From: Verrucomicrobiota bacterium
GTDB taxonomy: Bacteria > Verrucomicrobiota > Verrucomicrobiia > Chthoniobacterales > UBA10450
Length of the DNA: 64,000 nucleotides
Direction of reading: 5' to 3'
NCBI GenBank assembly: GCA_003218375.1
Contig: QHNH01000029.1
Coordinates: 1 to 64,000 of the forward strand
Shown: positions 26,744-35,266 of the stretch, piece by piece
Layout: every line of letters starts with the position of its first letter
Numbering within the stretch: the stretch's first letter is position 1
Notes under the pieces: generated by a model
The model's database searches: none
What the model saw: the letters and a program-made list of their open reading frames with translations, nothing else
Told to the model about the DNA's origin: nothing
Program-made: the position numbers and the translations under genes

Positions 26744-28978
26744 TTATTGGGTTTGTTCGGAGCCGGCGGGATCGAAGTTCAAATCGAAGCTGAATTTGGG
26801 CAGCGCTTTCAGAGTGAAGGTGAGCAGGACGCCATATTCTTTCACGCCGCCGTTATCGCGGATGATCGCGCCGACGGAGGCGACCCAACTCGTCAGGTCG
26901 CGATAGATCGAGTAGCGTTGCTGTTCCAGAATGCGGGTCGTGCCTTCGTATTGCTCGGAGATCCCGATCCCCCAGTTGTCGTTGATCCGATAATAGCCGC
27001 CGAAAACGTAGAGGCTGCTGTTATCGAAAAACGGGGCGCTGTTCAGGTAACGATGGGCGAAGGATATCTGAAGGTTCGCGATCGGCTGGATGTTTACGTT
27101 CGTATTAACCTCGGTGAACCCTTTTTCGAACACCGGGACCTGCGAGGAGATCCCGAAACTGGCCCAGGGAACGGGTGTGAAACTCATCCGATTGACCAGG
27201 TTCGAGTATTGGGTTCTGTCGAACGGGTTGTCGAAGTTTACGTCCATGTAGGTTTCGATATCCATCCAGCTCACGGTGGCGTCGTCGCGGCGGGTGAGGA
27301 GACGGTTGCGGACGCCGAAGCGCAGGATCGTCCAGCTATCGATGGAATCGACAGAAGTGAACTGCGGGAAATCGATCGGCAGCAACTGGGTGGAACCCCG
27401 GTAACGGTCAAACTGCAAAATTTCGGCGGGATCGGAAATGTTGCTCGAGACCCAGGAGAAATTTGCGAACGGCTGGATCACGTGCTTGAGGCCGTCGAGG
27501 CCCAGGGCGTTGCTTTGCGCGCCTTCCCAGGTCCGCGTGATCTTGAAGGAAGACTCAACGCCACCGTTAAAAACTGTGCGGAGCTTATTACCGCCCTTAA
27601 ATAGAGGTATGTTATCCGGCACGATGAAATCCGGGATGAGAGGATCGGTGCTCCTGGTAAAAATGGTCTTACCGAGATCCCGCGTTGTATCGTAATAGGT
27701 GGCGCGGAAGCCGACCCGCGGCACCACCGACAGCCAGCCGAAATTGGTATTCGGGAAGGTGAACTGGTGGAACGAATCGAGCCGGAGCGTGCTGTAGTCG
27801 TCGTTGGTGGAACCTTTCGGAAAATTTCGACGTAGCTCGGCGAGGCCCGTTTCGCCCTCGTAGAAAATCGGTCCGCCGAAGAGCGGCAGGCGTTTTACAT
27901 CCAGCGCCACTTCAGGCAGACGTTCCGTTGTCTCGAAGAAATTGTTCGCCTGGAACCGCCCGATCGCGGTGAGCGTGTAGTTCGGATTTGTTTTCGTGAC
28001 CGCGACGATGTTGTCCGGCTTCGGATTCAGTTGAAACTCGCCCTGGAAAAAATCCTGGAGGATGAATTCGTCGCTGAGCTTGGTGATGTTCGCGATGCCG
28101 GAGATATCCTCGGTGAATTTCGTCCGGCTCTGGAGCGAAACGCGGTAACGGCCTTCCGAAATATCGGGCCGGGCGATCGAGGTGCGGTTGATGTCGGGAT
28201 TCTCATCTTTCAAGAAATAGGTGCGGATCCGGGCCCAGCTTTGTTTGTCCGTGCCGAAGCGGACGTCGGGCTCAAACCCCACAGCCACGCCGCGCCGGTA
28301 CCGGTAATCGAGCCGGAACACACCCTTGATGTCGTCCGTAATCGGCATGGTGACGCGGCCCAGGATCGACGGTCCCCACGAGCTGAGGTAGGCGGGCGAA
28401 ATCATGTAGCTGAACGCCTCGTCGAGCGATTGATACATGTAGGGCCACCAGAAGATCGGCACGTTGCGGACGTAGAACGTGACGTTTGAGAAGATCACGC
28501 GGTCCCCCTCGTAGATCCGCATCGTTTTCGCCTGGAGCCGGAAATCGGGCTTGTCCGAATCGTGGGTCGTGAACGCGCCTTTTGAAACCAGGAATGCGCC
28601 CTCGGAAATCGTGGTGATCTTTTCCCCAGCCACCAGGTACGGCTGCTTGTCGGTCCTGATATCGACTGCCCGGATCTCCTTCGTCTCGGTGTTATAAATC
28701 GCCTTCTCGCCGACGAACGTGCCGACGGTGCGATAGATGCGGACGTGGCCTTCCGCGACGATGTCGTGGGTTTTCGGGTTGTAAGTGGCCGAGTCGGAAT
28801 AGATATCCGCGTCGCCCGCGTGAATGACGACGTTGCCGTGGGCGATGCCGAGGCCGTTCTGGTAATTGGTGTCGCCGCTGGCGGTGATCTCGACCGGCTG
28901 CTTTTCAGTACCGACCTGTCCGAACGCCCACGAGCAGGCGCAAAAAACAGCAAAAACTGATAAAAGCAGCCTACGCAT
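26744..28978 (-). CDS. LptD-like LPS assembly outer-membrane protein
   Basis: The 744-residue protein has a signal peptide (MRRLLLSVFAVFCACSWAFGQ). An N-terminal OstA/LptA-like beta-jellyroll (GDTNYQNGLGIAHGNVVIHAGDADIYSDSATYNP, HDIVAEGHVRIYR) is followed by a large beta-barrel with PIFWWPYMYQ and YRRGVAVGFEPDVRFG, as in LptD. LptD and LptE insert LPS into the outer leaflet. Only one cysteine pair region is visible, and the long LptD disulfide pattern of E. coli is not evident. The start at 28978 places the signal peptide correctly. Confidence 0.82.
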   Translation of the reverse strand: MRRLLLSVFAVFCACSWAFGQVGTEKQPVEITASGDTNYQNGLGIAHGNVVIHAGDADIYSDSATYNPKTHDIVAEGHVRIYRTVGTFVGEKAIYNTETKEIRAVDIRTDKQPYLVAGEKITTISEGAFLVSKGAFTTHDSDKPDFRLQAKTMRIYEGDRVIFSNVTFYVRNVPIFWWPYMYQSLDEAFSYMISPAYLSSWGPSILGRVTMPITDDIKGVFRLDYRYRRGVAVGFEPDVRFGTDKQSWARIRTYFLKDENPDINRTSIARPDISEGRYRVSLQSRTKFTEDISGIANITKLSDEFILQDFFQGEFQLNPKPDNIVAVTKTNPNYTLTAIGRFQANNFFETTERLPEVALDVKRLPLFGGPIFYEGETGLAELRRNFPKGSTNDDYSTLRLDSFHQFTFPNTNFGWLSVVPRVGFRATYYDTTRDLGKTIFTRSTDPLIPDFIVPDNIPLFKGGNKLRTVFNGGVESSFKITRTWEGAQSNALGLDGLKHVIQPFANFSWVSSNISDPAEILQFDRYRGSTQLLPIDFPQFTSVDSIDSWTILRFGVRNRLLTRRDDATVSWMDIETYMDVNFDNPFDRTQYSNLVNRMSFTPVPWASFGISSQVPVFEKGFTEVNTNVNIQPIANLQISFAHRYLNSAPFFDNSSLYVFGGYYRINDNWGIGISEQYEGTTRILEQQRYSIYRDLTSWVASVGAIIRDNGGVKEYGVLLTFTLKALPKFSFDLNFDPAGSEQTQ

Positions 28979-29047
28979 CGCGGGATGCGAAGCTACCCAA
29001 GGGGCAGTCCGTTGCAAAGGCAAAACACCCACTTTGGCGCTTCGATC

Positions 29048-30142
29048 CTAGATAGTGAGCCGGAGTCCCGCGACTTGCTGATTTAGCCCGCATGTCGACA
29101 CGACGGCGGTTCGCAGCGAGACCGGCTCGGTGGACCCTGGCAGCCGTTGAGTGATCAAAGCCTGCGCTCCGCAGATGGTTTGCCATAGACTGCTCGCTCC
29201 CACGCTTTCGCCGAGGGGTGCTTTCACGGCATAAACCCTCGCATTCGGAGAATGTTTTTCGATTGCGGTCTGTTCCGCCTGATCGATGAAGGTTCCGTTG
29301 GCGCTGGCGACCACGAGATCTGGCGGCGTTGCACACAGGTCGGAGAAAACTGCTTCGACGGCGGCGGCTGCTTCGCGTTGCTTCCGGAAATTTGTTCCGC
29401 TGGCGATCTTTTCGATAGAAATGGGACTCGCCGCGGCGAGTCCCTCCGAGGAAAGCAGGATCGCGCCGGCGCCTTCGCTGACGATCATTCCGCGTGGCGG
29501 CTGTTGGAATGGTTCGACCGGCGGCGCGGAACGAAGCAGGCGCCATTTGCGATATGCGTCGCACAATAACCAGTCGGCTTCCTCAGCGCCGACGACGAGG
29601 CAGTGATCGAGCGTGTCACTTGCCATTAAGTCTTCCGCCATTTTCAGAGCGAGCGCTCCGACCGCGCCGTCGCCGACGAGCGTGTAAGTCGCGCCGGTGA
29701 TGCCGAGGATCGCAGCCAGATGACTGGCGGGCGCGTTGAATACTGTCTCTGGAAAAAGAAGCGGACTGGCGGCTTGCACACCCGACTCGACGATCTCGTG
29801 ATAGAACCGTTTCGTGTAGATCACGCCGCCGTTCGAGACCGCGAAGACGAGCGCGGTGCGCTGTGCGATTTCAGGATTGAGCTTTACGCCGGCGCTCTCC
29901 AAAGCTTCGAGGCCAGCGACAACGGCAAAACGTGAGATGGCGCTGGAACGGCGGAGTCGCGGATGGGCTGGCGCCCTGGCTGTGGCCGATGCGGGAACGC
30001 GGAAGACCGGATAGTCGCGGCCGAGTGGGCTGGAAAGCGATTCGGCGCTCGCGCTCTCGCCGTTCAGCAAGCGATTCCATACTTCCTCGACACCGCTCCC
30101 GAGCGGCGTGACCCAGCCCATGCCCGCGATCTGCACGCTCAT
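29048..30142 (-). CDS. Beta-ketoacyl synthase-like protein lacking catalytic residues (chain-length-factor-like)
   Basis: The 364-residue thiolase-fold protein matches FabF-type synthases along its length. The active-site cysteine position is Gly159 (VGDGAVG), the first catalytic His is Asn282 (ASANGTF), and the second is Glu312 (KAPLGES). The Lys is kept. This is the pattern of a KS-beta or chain length factor, which dimerises with an active KS-alpha in type II polyketide systems. The start overlaps the stop of the neighbouring intact ketosynthase gene as ATGA, supporting an obligate pair. No acyl carrier protein or reductase is adjacent, so the product is unknown. Confidence 0.85.
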   Translation of the reverse strand: MSVQIAGMGWVTPLGSGVEEVWNRLLNGESASAESLSSPLGRDYPVFRVPASATARAPAHPRLRRSSAISRFAVVAGLEALESAGVKLNPEIAQRTALVFAVSNGGVIYTKRFYHEIVESGVQAASPLLFPETVFNAPASHLAAILGITGATYTLVGDGAVGALALKMAEDLMASDTLDHCLVVGAEEADWLLCDAYRKWRLLRSAPPVEPFQQPPRGMIVSEGAGAILLSSEGLAAASPISIEKIASGTNFRKQREAAAAVEAVFSDLCATPPDLVVASANGTFIDQAEQTAIEKHSPNARVYAVKAPLGESVGASSLWQTICGAQALITQRLPGSTEPVSLRTAVVSTCGLNQQVAGLRLTI

Positions 30143-31368
30143 GCGGCGACGGACCGCAGGATGATGGACGCATTGGTGCCGCCGAACCCGAATGAATTGG
30201 AAAGGACAGTGCGCACTTCACCGGCTCGGGAAGAATTCGCGACGATGTTCAGGTCGAGGCCGGCGTCGCCGTGGCGAAAGTTTATATTCGGTGGCAGCAA
30301 CTGGTTTCGCAGGGCGAGAATGCTGATGGCGGCCTCGATCGCGCCGGCTGCGCCTAACGAGTGGCCCATCATTCCTTTCGTGGAGCTGACCGGGACGCCG
30401 TCGAACAACTCAGCGATCGCCTTGCCTTCGGCCGCGTCATTGAAAAGCGTCGCGGTCCCGTGGGCGTTGATGTAATCGATCTCGCCGGGCGAAATTCCAG
30501 CGCTTTGCAACGCCGCTTCCATGGCCCGGCGCGCTCCACTGCCGGAAGGATCGGGTTGCGTCAGGTGAAAGTTGTCGGTCGAAATTCCGTAGCCAATTAT
30601 TTCCGCCAGGATGGTCGCACCGCGTTTCCGCGCCGACTCCAGATTCTCCAGCGCGAGAACCGCCGCGCCTTCCCCGAGAACCATCCCGCTCCGCTCGCTG
30701 TCGAACGGCCGGCAACGATCGGGCGTCGATGCCTGGAGCGAATCGAAACCCACGAAGACCAGCTCCGAGATCGCGTCGTAGCCGCCGGTGAGGACGCGCT
30801 GATAGCGGCCGGAGCGCACGCAGTTAAAGGCGTGGCCAATTGCGTTCGTTCCCGAAGCGCAGGCATTCGCGATGACCTGGCACGGTGCGCCGATGCCGAA
30901 CGCTTCCTGCGCGTCCATGACAGGTTTCTGCGGCGTGTAGTTCGCGATCAGTGATGGCGCCTGGCGTGAAGGTCGCCGGCCGGCTTTCAGATCGCGGTAA
31001 TACTGTTCGCCAAAAGTCATGCCGCCGCTGGTTGTGCCCACCACCGTCAGCTCCGGCTGGGAATCACCGGCCTGTTCCAAGGCTTCTTTCAGCGCCAGGA
31101 TCATCATCCGCGCGACCCGATGGAGCCGTTCCGGATGCCGCTGATATCGGTTCGCTTCCGCCAGGGGCTCGTTCGCGACCTGGCCGGCGGTCTGGCAACG
31201 ACAGCGATCGACTGGAAACGCGGTCACATTCGACACGCAATCTTTCGCTTCCCGGAGCGCCCCCAGCGTTTCCTCCAACCCGAACCCCAGCGGGCTGACA
31301 ATCCCGGCTGCTACCACGGCCACACGAGCCCCGTTTGGAGGCCGGGATGAAGAGGAAAAATCGGGCAT
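30139..31368 (-). CDS. Beta-ketoacyl-ACP synthase (FabF/KS-alpha type)
   Basis: The 409-residue protein has the active Cys in ANACASGTNAIG, catalytic His in NAHGTAT, Lys and second His in KGMMGHSLGAAGAIEA, and the C-terminal SNSFGFGGTNAS. It would elongate acyl-ACP by decarboxylative condensation in the cytosol. I start it at the ATG at 31368; a TTG at 31416 is possible. The gene is fused by a 4-base overlap to the inactive homologue downstream, which makes a KS/CLF-like pair. Confidence 0.92.
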   Translation of the reverse strand: MPDFSSSSRPPNGARVAVVAAGIVSPLGFGLEETLGALREAKDCVSNVTAFPVDRCRCQTAGQVANEPLAEANRYQRHPERLHRVARMMILALKEALEQAGDSQPELTVVGTTSGGMTFGEQYYRDLKAGRRPSRQAPSLIANYTPQKPVMDAQEAFGIGAPCQVIANACASGTNAIGHAFNCVRSGRYQRVLTGGYDAISELVFVGFDSLQASTPDRCRPFDSERSGMVLGEGAAVLALENLESARKRGATILAEIIGYGISTDNFHLTQPDPSGSGARRAMEAALQSAGISPGEIDYINAHGTATLFNDAAEGKAIAELFDGVPVSSTKGMMGHSLGAAGAIEAAISILALRNQLLPPNINFRHGDAGLDLNIVANSSRAGEVRTVLSNSFGFGGTNASIILRSVAA

Positions 31369-31552
31369 TTTCAGGAGGGGCAAACCGCCCCGGATTCTAG
31401 TTGCTTTCGCTGGCAAAAGCCTCTAGTAATCACGCCGAAAAGAAAACGGAAGCTCGGTGCGTTGGTAGATTGTCAGTTGAGTTTTTCAGTGGCGATTTGA
31501 AATCCGATGAGCGGGAACAGTGGCCAAGCGGCGTTTTCCTCAGTTAACTCAG

Positions 31553-31954
31553 ATGGGCACTAAATTATACGTAGGAAATCTTTCCTTCAACACCACCGAG
31601 ACCGATCTCCAGGACATGTTCGCGGGCGTGGGCCCTGTCCAGGAAGTCACGTTGATGCAGGACAAGTTCACCGGTAAATCGCGCGGCTTCGCCTTTGTCA
31701 CGATGACGAGCGAAGCGGATGCGGCGAAGGCAATCACCGAGTTCAACGGCAAGACCGTCGAAGGCCGGCCGTTGACCGTCAACGAAGCGCGTCCGCGCGA
31801 ACCGCGTCCGCCGGGTGGCGGTCGCAGTGGCGGCGGCTATGGCGGCGGTGGCGGCGGATACGGTGGTGGTGGTGGTGGTGGCTACGGTGGTGGCGGTGGT
31901 GGCTACGGTGGTGGACGTCGCGATGGCGGCGGAAACCAGCGGCGCGGCCGCTAA
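31553..31954 (+). CDS. RRM RNA-binding protein with glycine-rich tail
   Basis: The 133-residue protein starts with one RNA recognition motif: RNP-2 LYVGNLSF at residues 4-11 and RNP-1 KSRGFAFV in the middle. The tail of about 45 residues is nearly pure Gly with Tyr and Arg. This architecture is that of cyanobacterial Rbp and plant GRP proteins and occurs in several bacterial phyla. It probably binds single-stranded RNA, possibly in cold or stress response. I start it at the ATG at 31553 because the upstream GTG extension is not RRM-like. A small hairpin (GCTAACG/CGTTAGC, 31950-31972) overlaps and follows the stop. Confidence 0.92.
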   Translation: MGTKLYVGNLSFNTTETDLQDMFAGVGPVQEVTLMQDKFTGKSRGFAFVTMTSEADAAKAITEFNGKTVEGRPLTVNEARPREPRPPGGGRSGGGYGGGGGGYGGGGGGGYGGGGGGYGGGRRDGGGNQRRGR

Positions 31955-32035
31955 CGCAGAGCGTTCGTTAGCAGCAGCGCCTCAGCGCACTTGATTCTGG
32001 CAGGGCGCGATCGCTAATTGCGGTCCGTCCTTCGG

Positions 32036-32746
32036 ATGAAGTTTACCCATAAGATCGCGAAGCTCGCGCAGCCGCTGATGTATCGGCGGGCCTGGCGCAG
32101 AGCCGAGCGAATGATTCGTCCGGTCCCGCTCGAGCCGATCTATGCCCGGATCGACCAGGCGAAACTGGCTGCGATCCAGGCGCAGTATGCGTCGTCGAAT
32201 GAGCACTATGCGAAATACGCCGATGTCCGGCGGTGGCTGCGGCTGAACATTGTTCGTGCGCAGGATCTGAACCTGCACCGCTGCGGGCCGAAGTCGGTCC
32301 TCGACCTCGGCTGCGGCGGCGGTTTTTTCCTTTTCGTCCTCCAGCAGCTCGGGCACACCTGCCTGGGCTTGGATATCGATGAGTTCCCGCTCTTTACCCA
32401 GTTACTGGAGCTGTTTCACGTCGAGCGCCGCATCTGGGCGATCCAGCCGTTTGAACCGCTGCCCGATCTCGGTCGCAAGTTCGATTTCGTCACCGCTTTC
32501 TCGATCGATTTCAACCGCGATAGCAAACGTGATTGGTGGTGGGGCCCATCCGAATGGACATTTTTCCTCGACGACCTGAAACGCCACCTTAATCCCGGTG
32601 GCCGGATTTTTCTGGGGCTCAATCCTGGGAAGAACAAGGAGTTCTACACTCGCGAGCTGCGCGATTTTTTTCTTAGCCGCGGCGCCTGGGTGGAACGCGA
32701 AAACGTCCTCTTGCCTCCGTTCAGCGGAGAAGTGGCGCCTGCCTGA
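32036..32746 (+). CDS. Class I SAM-dependent methyltransferase
   Basis: The 236-residue protein has the SAM-binding motif VLDLGCGGGFFLFVLQQLG and acidic D in LGLDID, followed by FDFVTAFSIDFN and LNPGGRIFLGLNPG, as in Methyltransf_11/23-type domains. The N-terminal 85 residues are basic and helical, possibly for substrate binding. The substrate is unknown. The start at 32036 is preferred to the TTG at 32018. It stands alone between the RRM gene and the H1-like gene. Confidence 0.82.
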   Translation: MKFTHKIAKLAQPLMYRRAWRRAERMIRPVPLEPIYARIDQAKLAAIQAQYASSNEHYAKYADVRRWLRLNIVRAQDLNLHRCGPKSVLDLGCGGGFFLFVLQQLGHTCLGLDIDEFPLFTQLLELFHVERRIWAIQPFEPLPDLGRKFDFVTAFSIDFNRDSKRDWWWGPSEWTFFLDDLKRHLNPGGRIFLGLNPGKNKEFYTRELRDFFLSRGAWVERENVLLPPFSGEVAPA

Positions 32747-32834
32747 TTCGGATTAATTGCGGGCGCGTGCGGCTAACCGTGCCGCCGGATGCGAAATAGA
32801 ATCAAACAACCACTGCCCAAAGGAGCGAACGTTT

Positions 32835-33350
32835 ATGGCTGAAGAAGAAAATCAACAATCCAGTGAGAGTTCCGGTTCATCGTCCGAGAACATCCAGATT
32901 CCACCGATCTCCAAAGAAGCGGCCGGAGCGGCAACCGGGGCTGTTCTCGGCAGCATCGCCGGGCCAGTGGGCGCGGTGGTAGGCGGGGTGATCGGCGCGG
33001 TCGTCGGACGCTCAGCTTCTCAACGTTCCGCTGCGCCCACGGCAAAGAAGGCCGTGAAGAAGGTCGCGACAAAAGCTAAGAAGCCAGCGCGTGCCGCTGC
33101 GAAAAGGCGCGGCAAAAAGGCCGCCCCGAAGCGCACCGTGAAAGAGGGTGGGAAGAAATCGAAGTCGTCCGCTTCGCGGGCACGAGGCAAGGCCAAGGGC
33201 CGTACCGGCAAAGCTCGCGGGAAGAAATCGAGCGCCCGCAAGTCTACTAAAAGCAAGAGCCGCGGGAAGAAATCAGGCGGTTCGAAGAAGCGGAGCGGCG
33301 GCAAATCAGCGCGCGGCAAGAAGCGCGGCGGCTCGAAAAAGAAGCGGTAA
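32835..33350 (+). CDS. Glycine-zipper / histone H1-like basic protein
   Basis: The 171-residue protein has three parts. An acidic, Ser-rich N-terminus (residues 1-30) is followed by a hydrophobic glycine zipper (about 35-65: AAGAATGAVLGSIAGPVGAVVGG) and a strongly basic Lys/Ala/Arg/Ser tail of over 100 residues like histone H1-like Hc1/Hc2 or AlgP proteins. Such tails bind nucleic acid. The zipper could insert in or pack against a membrane. AAAGGAG stands 9 bases before the ATG. The combination of a membrane-type zipper and DNA-binding tail is unusual. Confidence 0.85.
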   Translation: MAEEENQQSSESSGSSSENIQIPPISKEAAGAATGAVLGSIAGPVGAVVGGVIGAVVGRSASQRSAAPTAKKAVKKVATKAKKPARAAAKRRGKKAAPKRTVKEGGKKSKSSASRARGKAKGRTGKARGKKSSARKSTKSKSRGKKSGGSKKRSGGKSARGKKRGGSKKKR

Positions 33351-33354
33351 GAAT

Positions 33355-33437
33355 TGGGCAGGACTGGATTCGAACCAGTGAAGGCGTAAGCCAGCGGATT
33401 TACAGTCCGCCCCGTTTGGCCACTTCGGTACCTACCC
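33355..33437 (-). tRNA. tRNA-Tyr (anticodon GUA)
   Basis: Read on the minus strand, a 7-base acceptor stem (GGGTAGG with CCTGCCC, one G-U pair) is followed by a D loop and an anticodon loop CTGTAAA with anticodon GTA. A long class II variable arm and the T loop GGTTCGAATCC follow. The discriminator is A and no CCA is encoded. Confidence 0.97.
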
Positions 33438-33493
33438 GTTTTTGCCGGGGAAACGGCGAGCGTTGATATAGGCTCGGGTGCACCGCGTCGCAA

Positions 33494-33630
33494 GTGATTT
33501 GGGGAGCGCACGCGCCTCGCGTGCTGGTTTTGGCGCCCTCGCCAAAACGCACTTTTCTTTTCTTGAGGGAAGTTCATGCCGGCGAGGGCGCCGGCATCAG
33601 CACGCGAGGCGCGTGCGCTGCCCAGATCAC
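33494..33630. repeat. 137-base palindrome with two inner hairpins (cloverleaf-like)
   Basis: A 33-base left arm (33494-33526) pairs with the right arm (33598-33630) with only two mismatches. Between them are two perfect 9-base hairpins with loops CCCT (33527-33548) and AGGG (33576-33597). These loops are complementary, and the hairpin cores are reverse complements of each other. It lies next to the tRNA-Tyr gene and ends 8 bases before the DegT gene stop. Confidence 0.92.
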
Positions 33631-33638
33631 GGAATCAG

Positions 33639-34826
33639 CTACGCGAAGAATTCAGCGATCGATTCGACGACGTAGCGCTGGGCTTCGCGCGATAACTCCG
33701 GATACATCGGCAAGGCGAGAGTCTCGCGGGCGGCACGTTCGGATTCGGGGAAATCGCCGGCCCGATGGCTGAGATAGCGAAAACATTCCTGTTCGTGCAA
33801 CGCCAGCGGATAATAGATCGCGGTTCCGATTTCCTTGCGCGCGAGATGTTCGCGGAGCGCGTCGCGGTTCGTCGTGCGGATCACGTATTGGTGATAGATG
33901 TGATGATTCGTTAGGCCGCACTTGCGGTAAGGCTCGGCCGGAAGCGTGATTCGATCGGTCAGCCCGAGACGATTGAATTCCTCGCGGTAACGGTCAGCCA
34001 CACCGCGCCGCGCCGCGGACCATTCATCCAGGTGCGGCAGTTTCACGCCGAGAATCGCGGCCTGGATTTCGTCGAGCCGGAAATTGCCACCAATGAAATG
34101 ATGGTAGTAGCGCGGTTCCATCCCGTGCTGGCGGCAATGGCGCACGCGGTTCGCAAACGCTTCGTCCTGGCAGACAATCATCCCCGCGTCGCCCGCGGCG
34201 CCGAGATTCTTCGACGGGTAAAAGCTAAACGTGCCGGCGTTACCCATCGTGCCAGCCTTCGCGATCGTTCCGCGGAGTTGATATTCCGCTCCCAGCGCCT
34301 GGGCGGCGTCCTCGATCACTTGGAGCCCAAAGCGCGCGGCGATTTCCAGGACCGGCTCCATCTCGCAACACAGACCGTAAAGATGGACGGGCACGATCGC
34401 GCGCACCTTGTCACCTTTTGGAGTGAGCAGCGAACCGTCGTTATCCCGCCGGCACGATTCCGCCAGGTATCGTGTCAGTGCCGTCGTCGAGAAGTTGTAA
34501 GTTACCGGATCGATGTCGATGAAAACCGGCGTGGCGCCGACGCGCGCGATGCAGCCGCCGGTGGCAAAGAAGGAATAAGCGCTGGTCACCACGGCGTCGC
34601 CGGGCCCGAGGCCCATTGCCATGAAAACCGCGAGCAGCGCGTCAGTGCCCGAAGAAACGCCAATTGCGTGGGGCGAGCCGCAATAATCAGCGATCGCCGC
34701 CTCAAACGCCTCGACTTTCGGCCCGAGAATAAAATTTCGGGTCGAGAGAACTTCCTCGACCTGCGCCCGAATCGGTTCCGCCAGGGCTGCGTATTGTTGG
34801 CTAAGGTCGAGCAGAGGCACCCGCAT
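33639..34826 (-). CDS. DegT/DnrJ/EryC1/StrS family PLP aminotransferase
   Basis: The 395-residue enzyme has the family landmarks: VSSGTDALLAVFMAMGLGPGDAVVT, VHLYGLCCEM, VIEDAAQALGAEY, the PLP-binding Lys in FSFYPSKNLGAAGDAGM and the C-terminal HIYHQYVIR and IYYPLALHEQECF. These enzymes transfer an amino group to UDP- or dTDP-ketosugars in LPS or exopolysaccharide synthesis. No other sugar gene is adjacent, but ugd is in the window. The 3' end borders a long palindrome. Confidence 0.93.
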   Translation of the reverse strand: MRVPLLDLSQQYAALAEPIRAQVEEVLSTRNFILGPKVEAFEAAIADYCGSPHAIGVSSGTDALLAVFMAMGLGPGDAVVTSAYSFFATGGCIARVGATPVFIDIDPVTYNFSTTALTRYLAESCRRDNDGSLLTPKGDKVRAIVPVHLYGLCCEMEPVLEIAARFGLQVIEDAAQALGAEYQLRGTIAKAGTMGNAGTFSFYPSKNLGAAGDAGMIVCQDEAFANRVRHCRQHGMEPRYYHHFIGGNFRLDEIQAAILGVKLPHLDEWSAARRGVADRYREEFNRLGLTDRITLPAEPYRKCGLTNHHIYHQYVIRTTNRDALREHLARKEIGTAIYYPLALHEQECFRYLSHRAGDFPESERAARETLALPMYPELSREAQRYVVESIAEFFA

Positions 34827-34929
34827 GGCTGGGAAAGGATGGCAGCTTCACCCGGCGGTTCAAACCGGAACTTCGCTTCCACCCGGCGTGCCCGTTGACC
34901 TGCGAGAGCGAGTAAGTTACCATCGGTTT

Positions 34930-35106
34930 ATGTCGCTGCTTCGCGGGCTTTTCTGGCTCGTCCTTTTCGTCTTTTTCACCTTTTGTTTCGTGGTTCTCTT
35001 CGAATACGGCACCCACGATTTCGCGAGCGGATTCCAGAAGGAATTCGAGCGCGTGAAGACCTTCGCCAAAGAAGCCGGCAAGCCGGCGTCGAAGCCGAAG
35101 AAGTAG
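34930..35106 (+). CDS. Small single-span membrane protein, function unknown
   Basis: The 58-residue product has one hydrophobic segment (residues about 4-27, LFWLVLFVFFTFCFVVLF) followed by a charged tail ending KPASKPKK. I use the ATG at 34930. It is divergent from the DegT gene. Its small size and topology are typical of small accessory membrane proteins, but no function is known. Confidence 0.65.
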   Translation: MSLLRGLFWLVLFVFFTFCFVVLFEYGTHDFASGFQKEFERVKTFAKEAGKPASKPKK

Positions 35107-35127
35107 GGGATCGCGCTCTGGCGCGAA

Positions 35128-35262
35128 ATTCCAAACACCAAGCTCCAAGCACCAGGGAAGCTCCAAATTCCAAGCTCCAACGCCGCTTCATATTCGGCCT
35201 TTTGAAGTTGGAGCTTGATGTTTCTCTGGAGCTTGGAGCTTGGGATTTGGTGCTTCGGTGCT
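35128..35262. repeat. Word-like palindrome (CCAAGCTCC family)
   Basis: A left arm (35128-35181) built of repeated CCAAGCTCC and AGCTCCAA words pairs imperfectly with the right arm (35207-35258) of GGAGCTTGG words. A small GCCG/CGGC hairpin sits in the middle. It lies between the stops of a small membrane protein gene and mqnD. Confidence 0.85.
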
Positions 35263-35266
35263 CGGG

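Noticed and set aside
32412-32427. A parS-like half site TGTTTCACGT
   Set aside because: Only the left half of the parS palindrome matches; the right half is unrelated and it lies inside the methyltransferase coding sequence.
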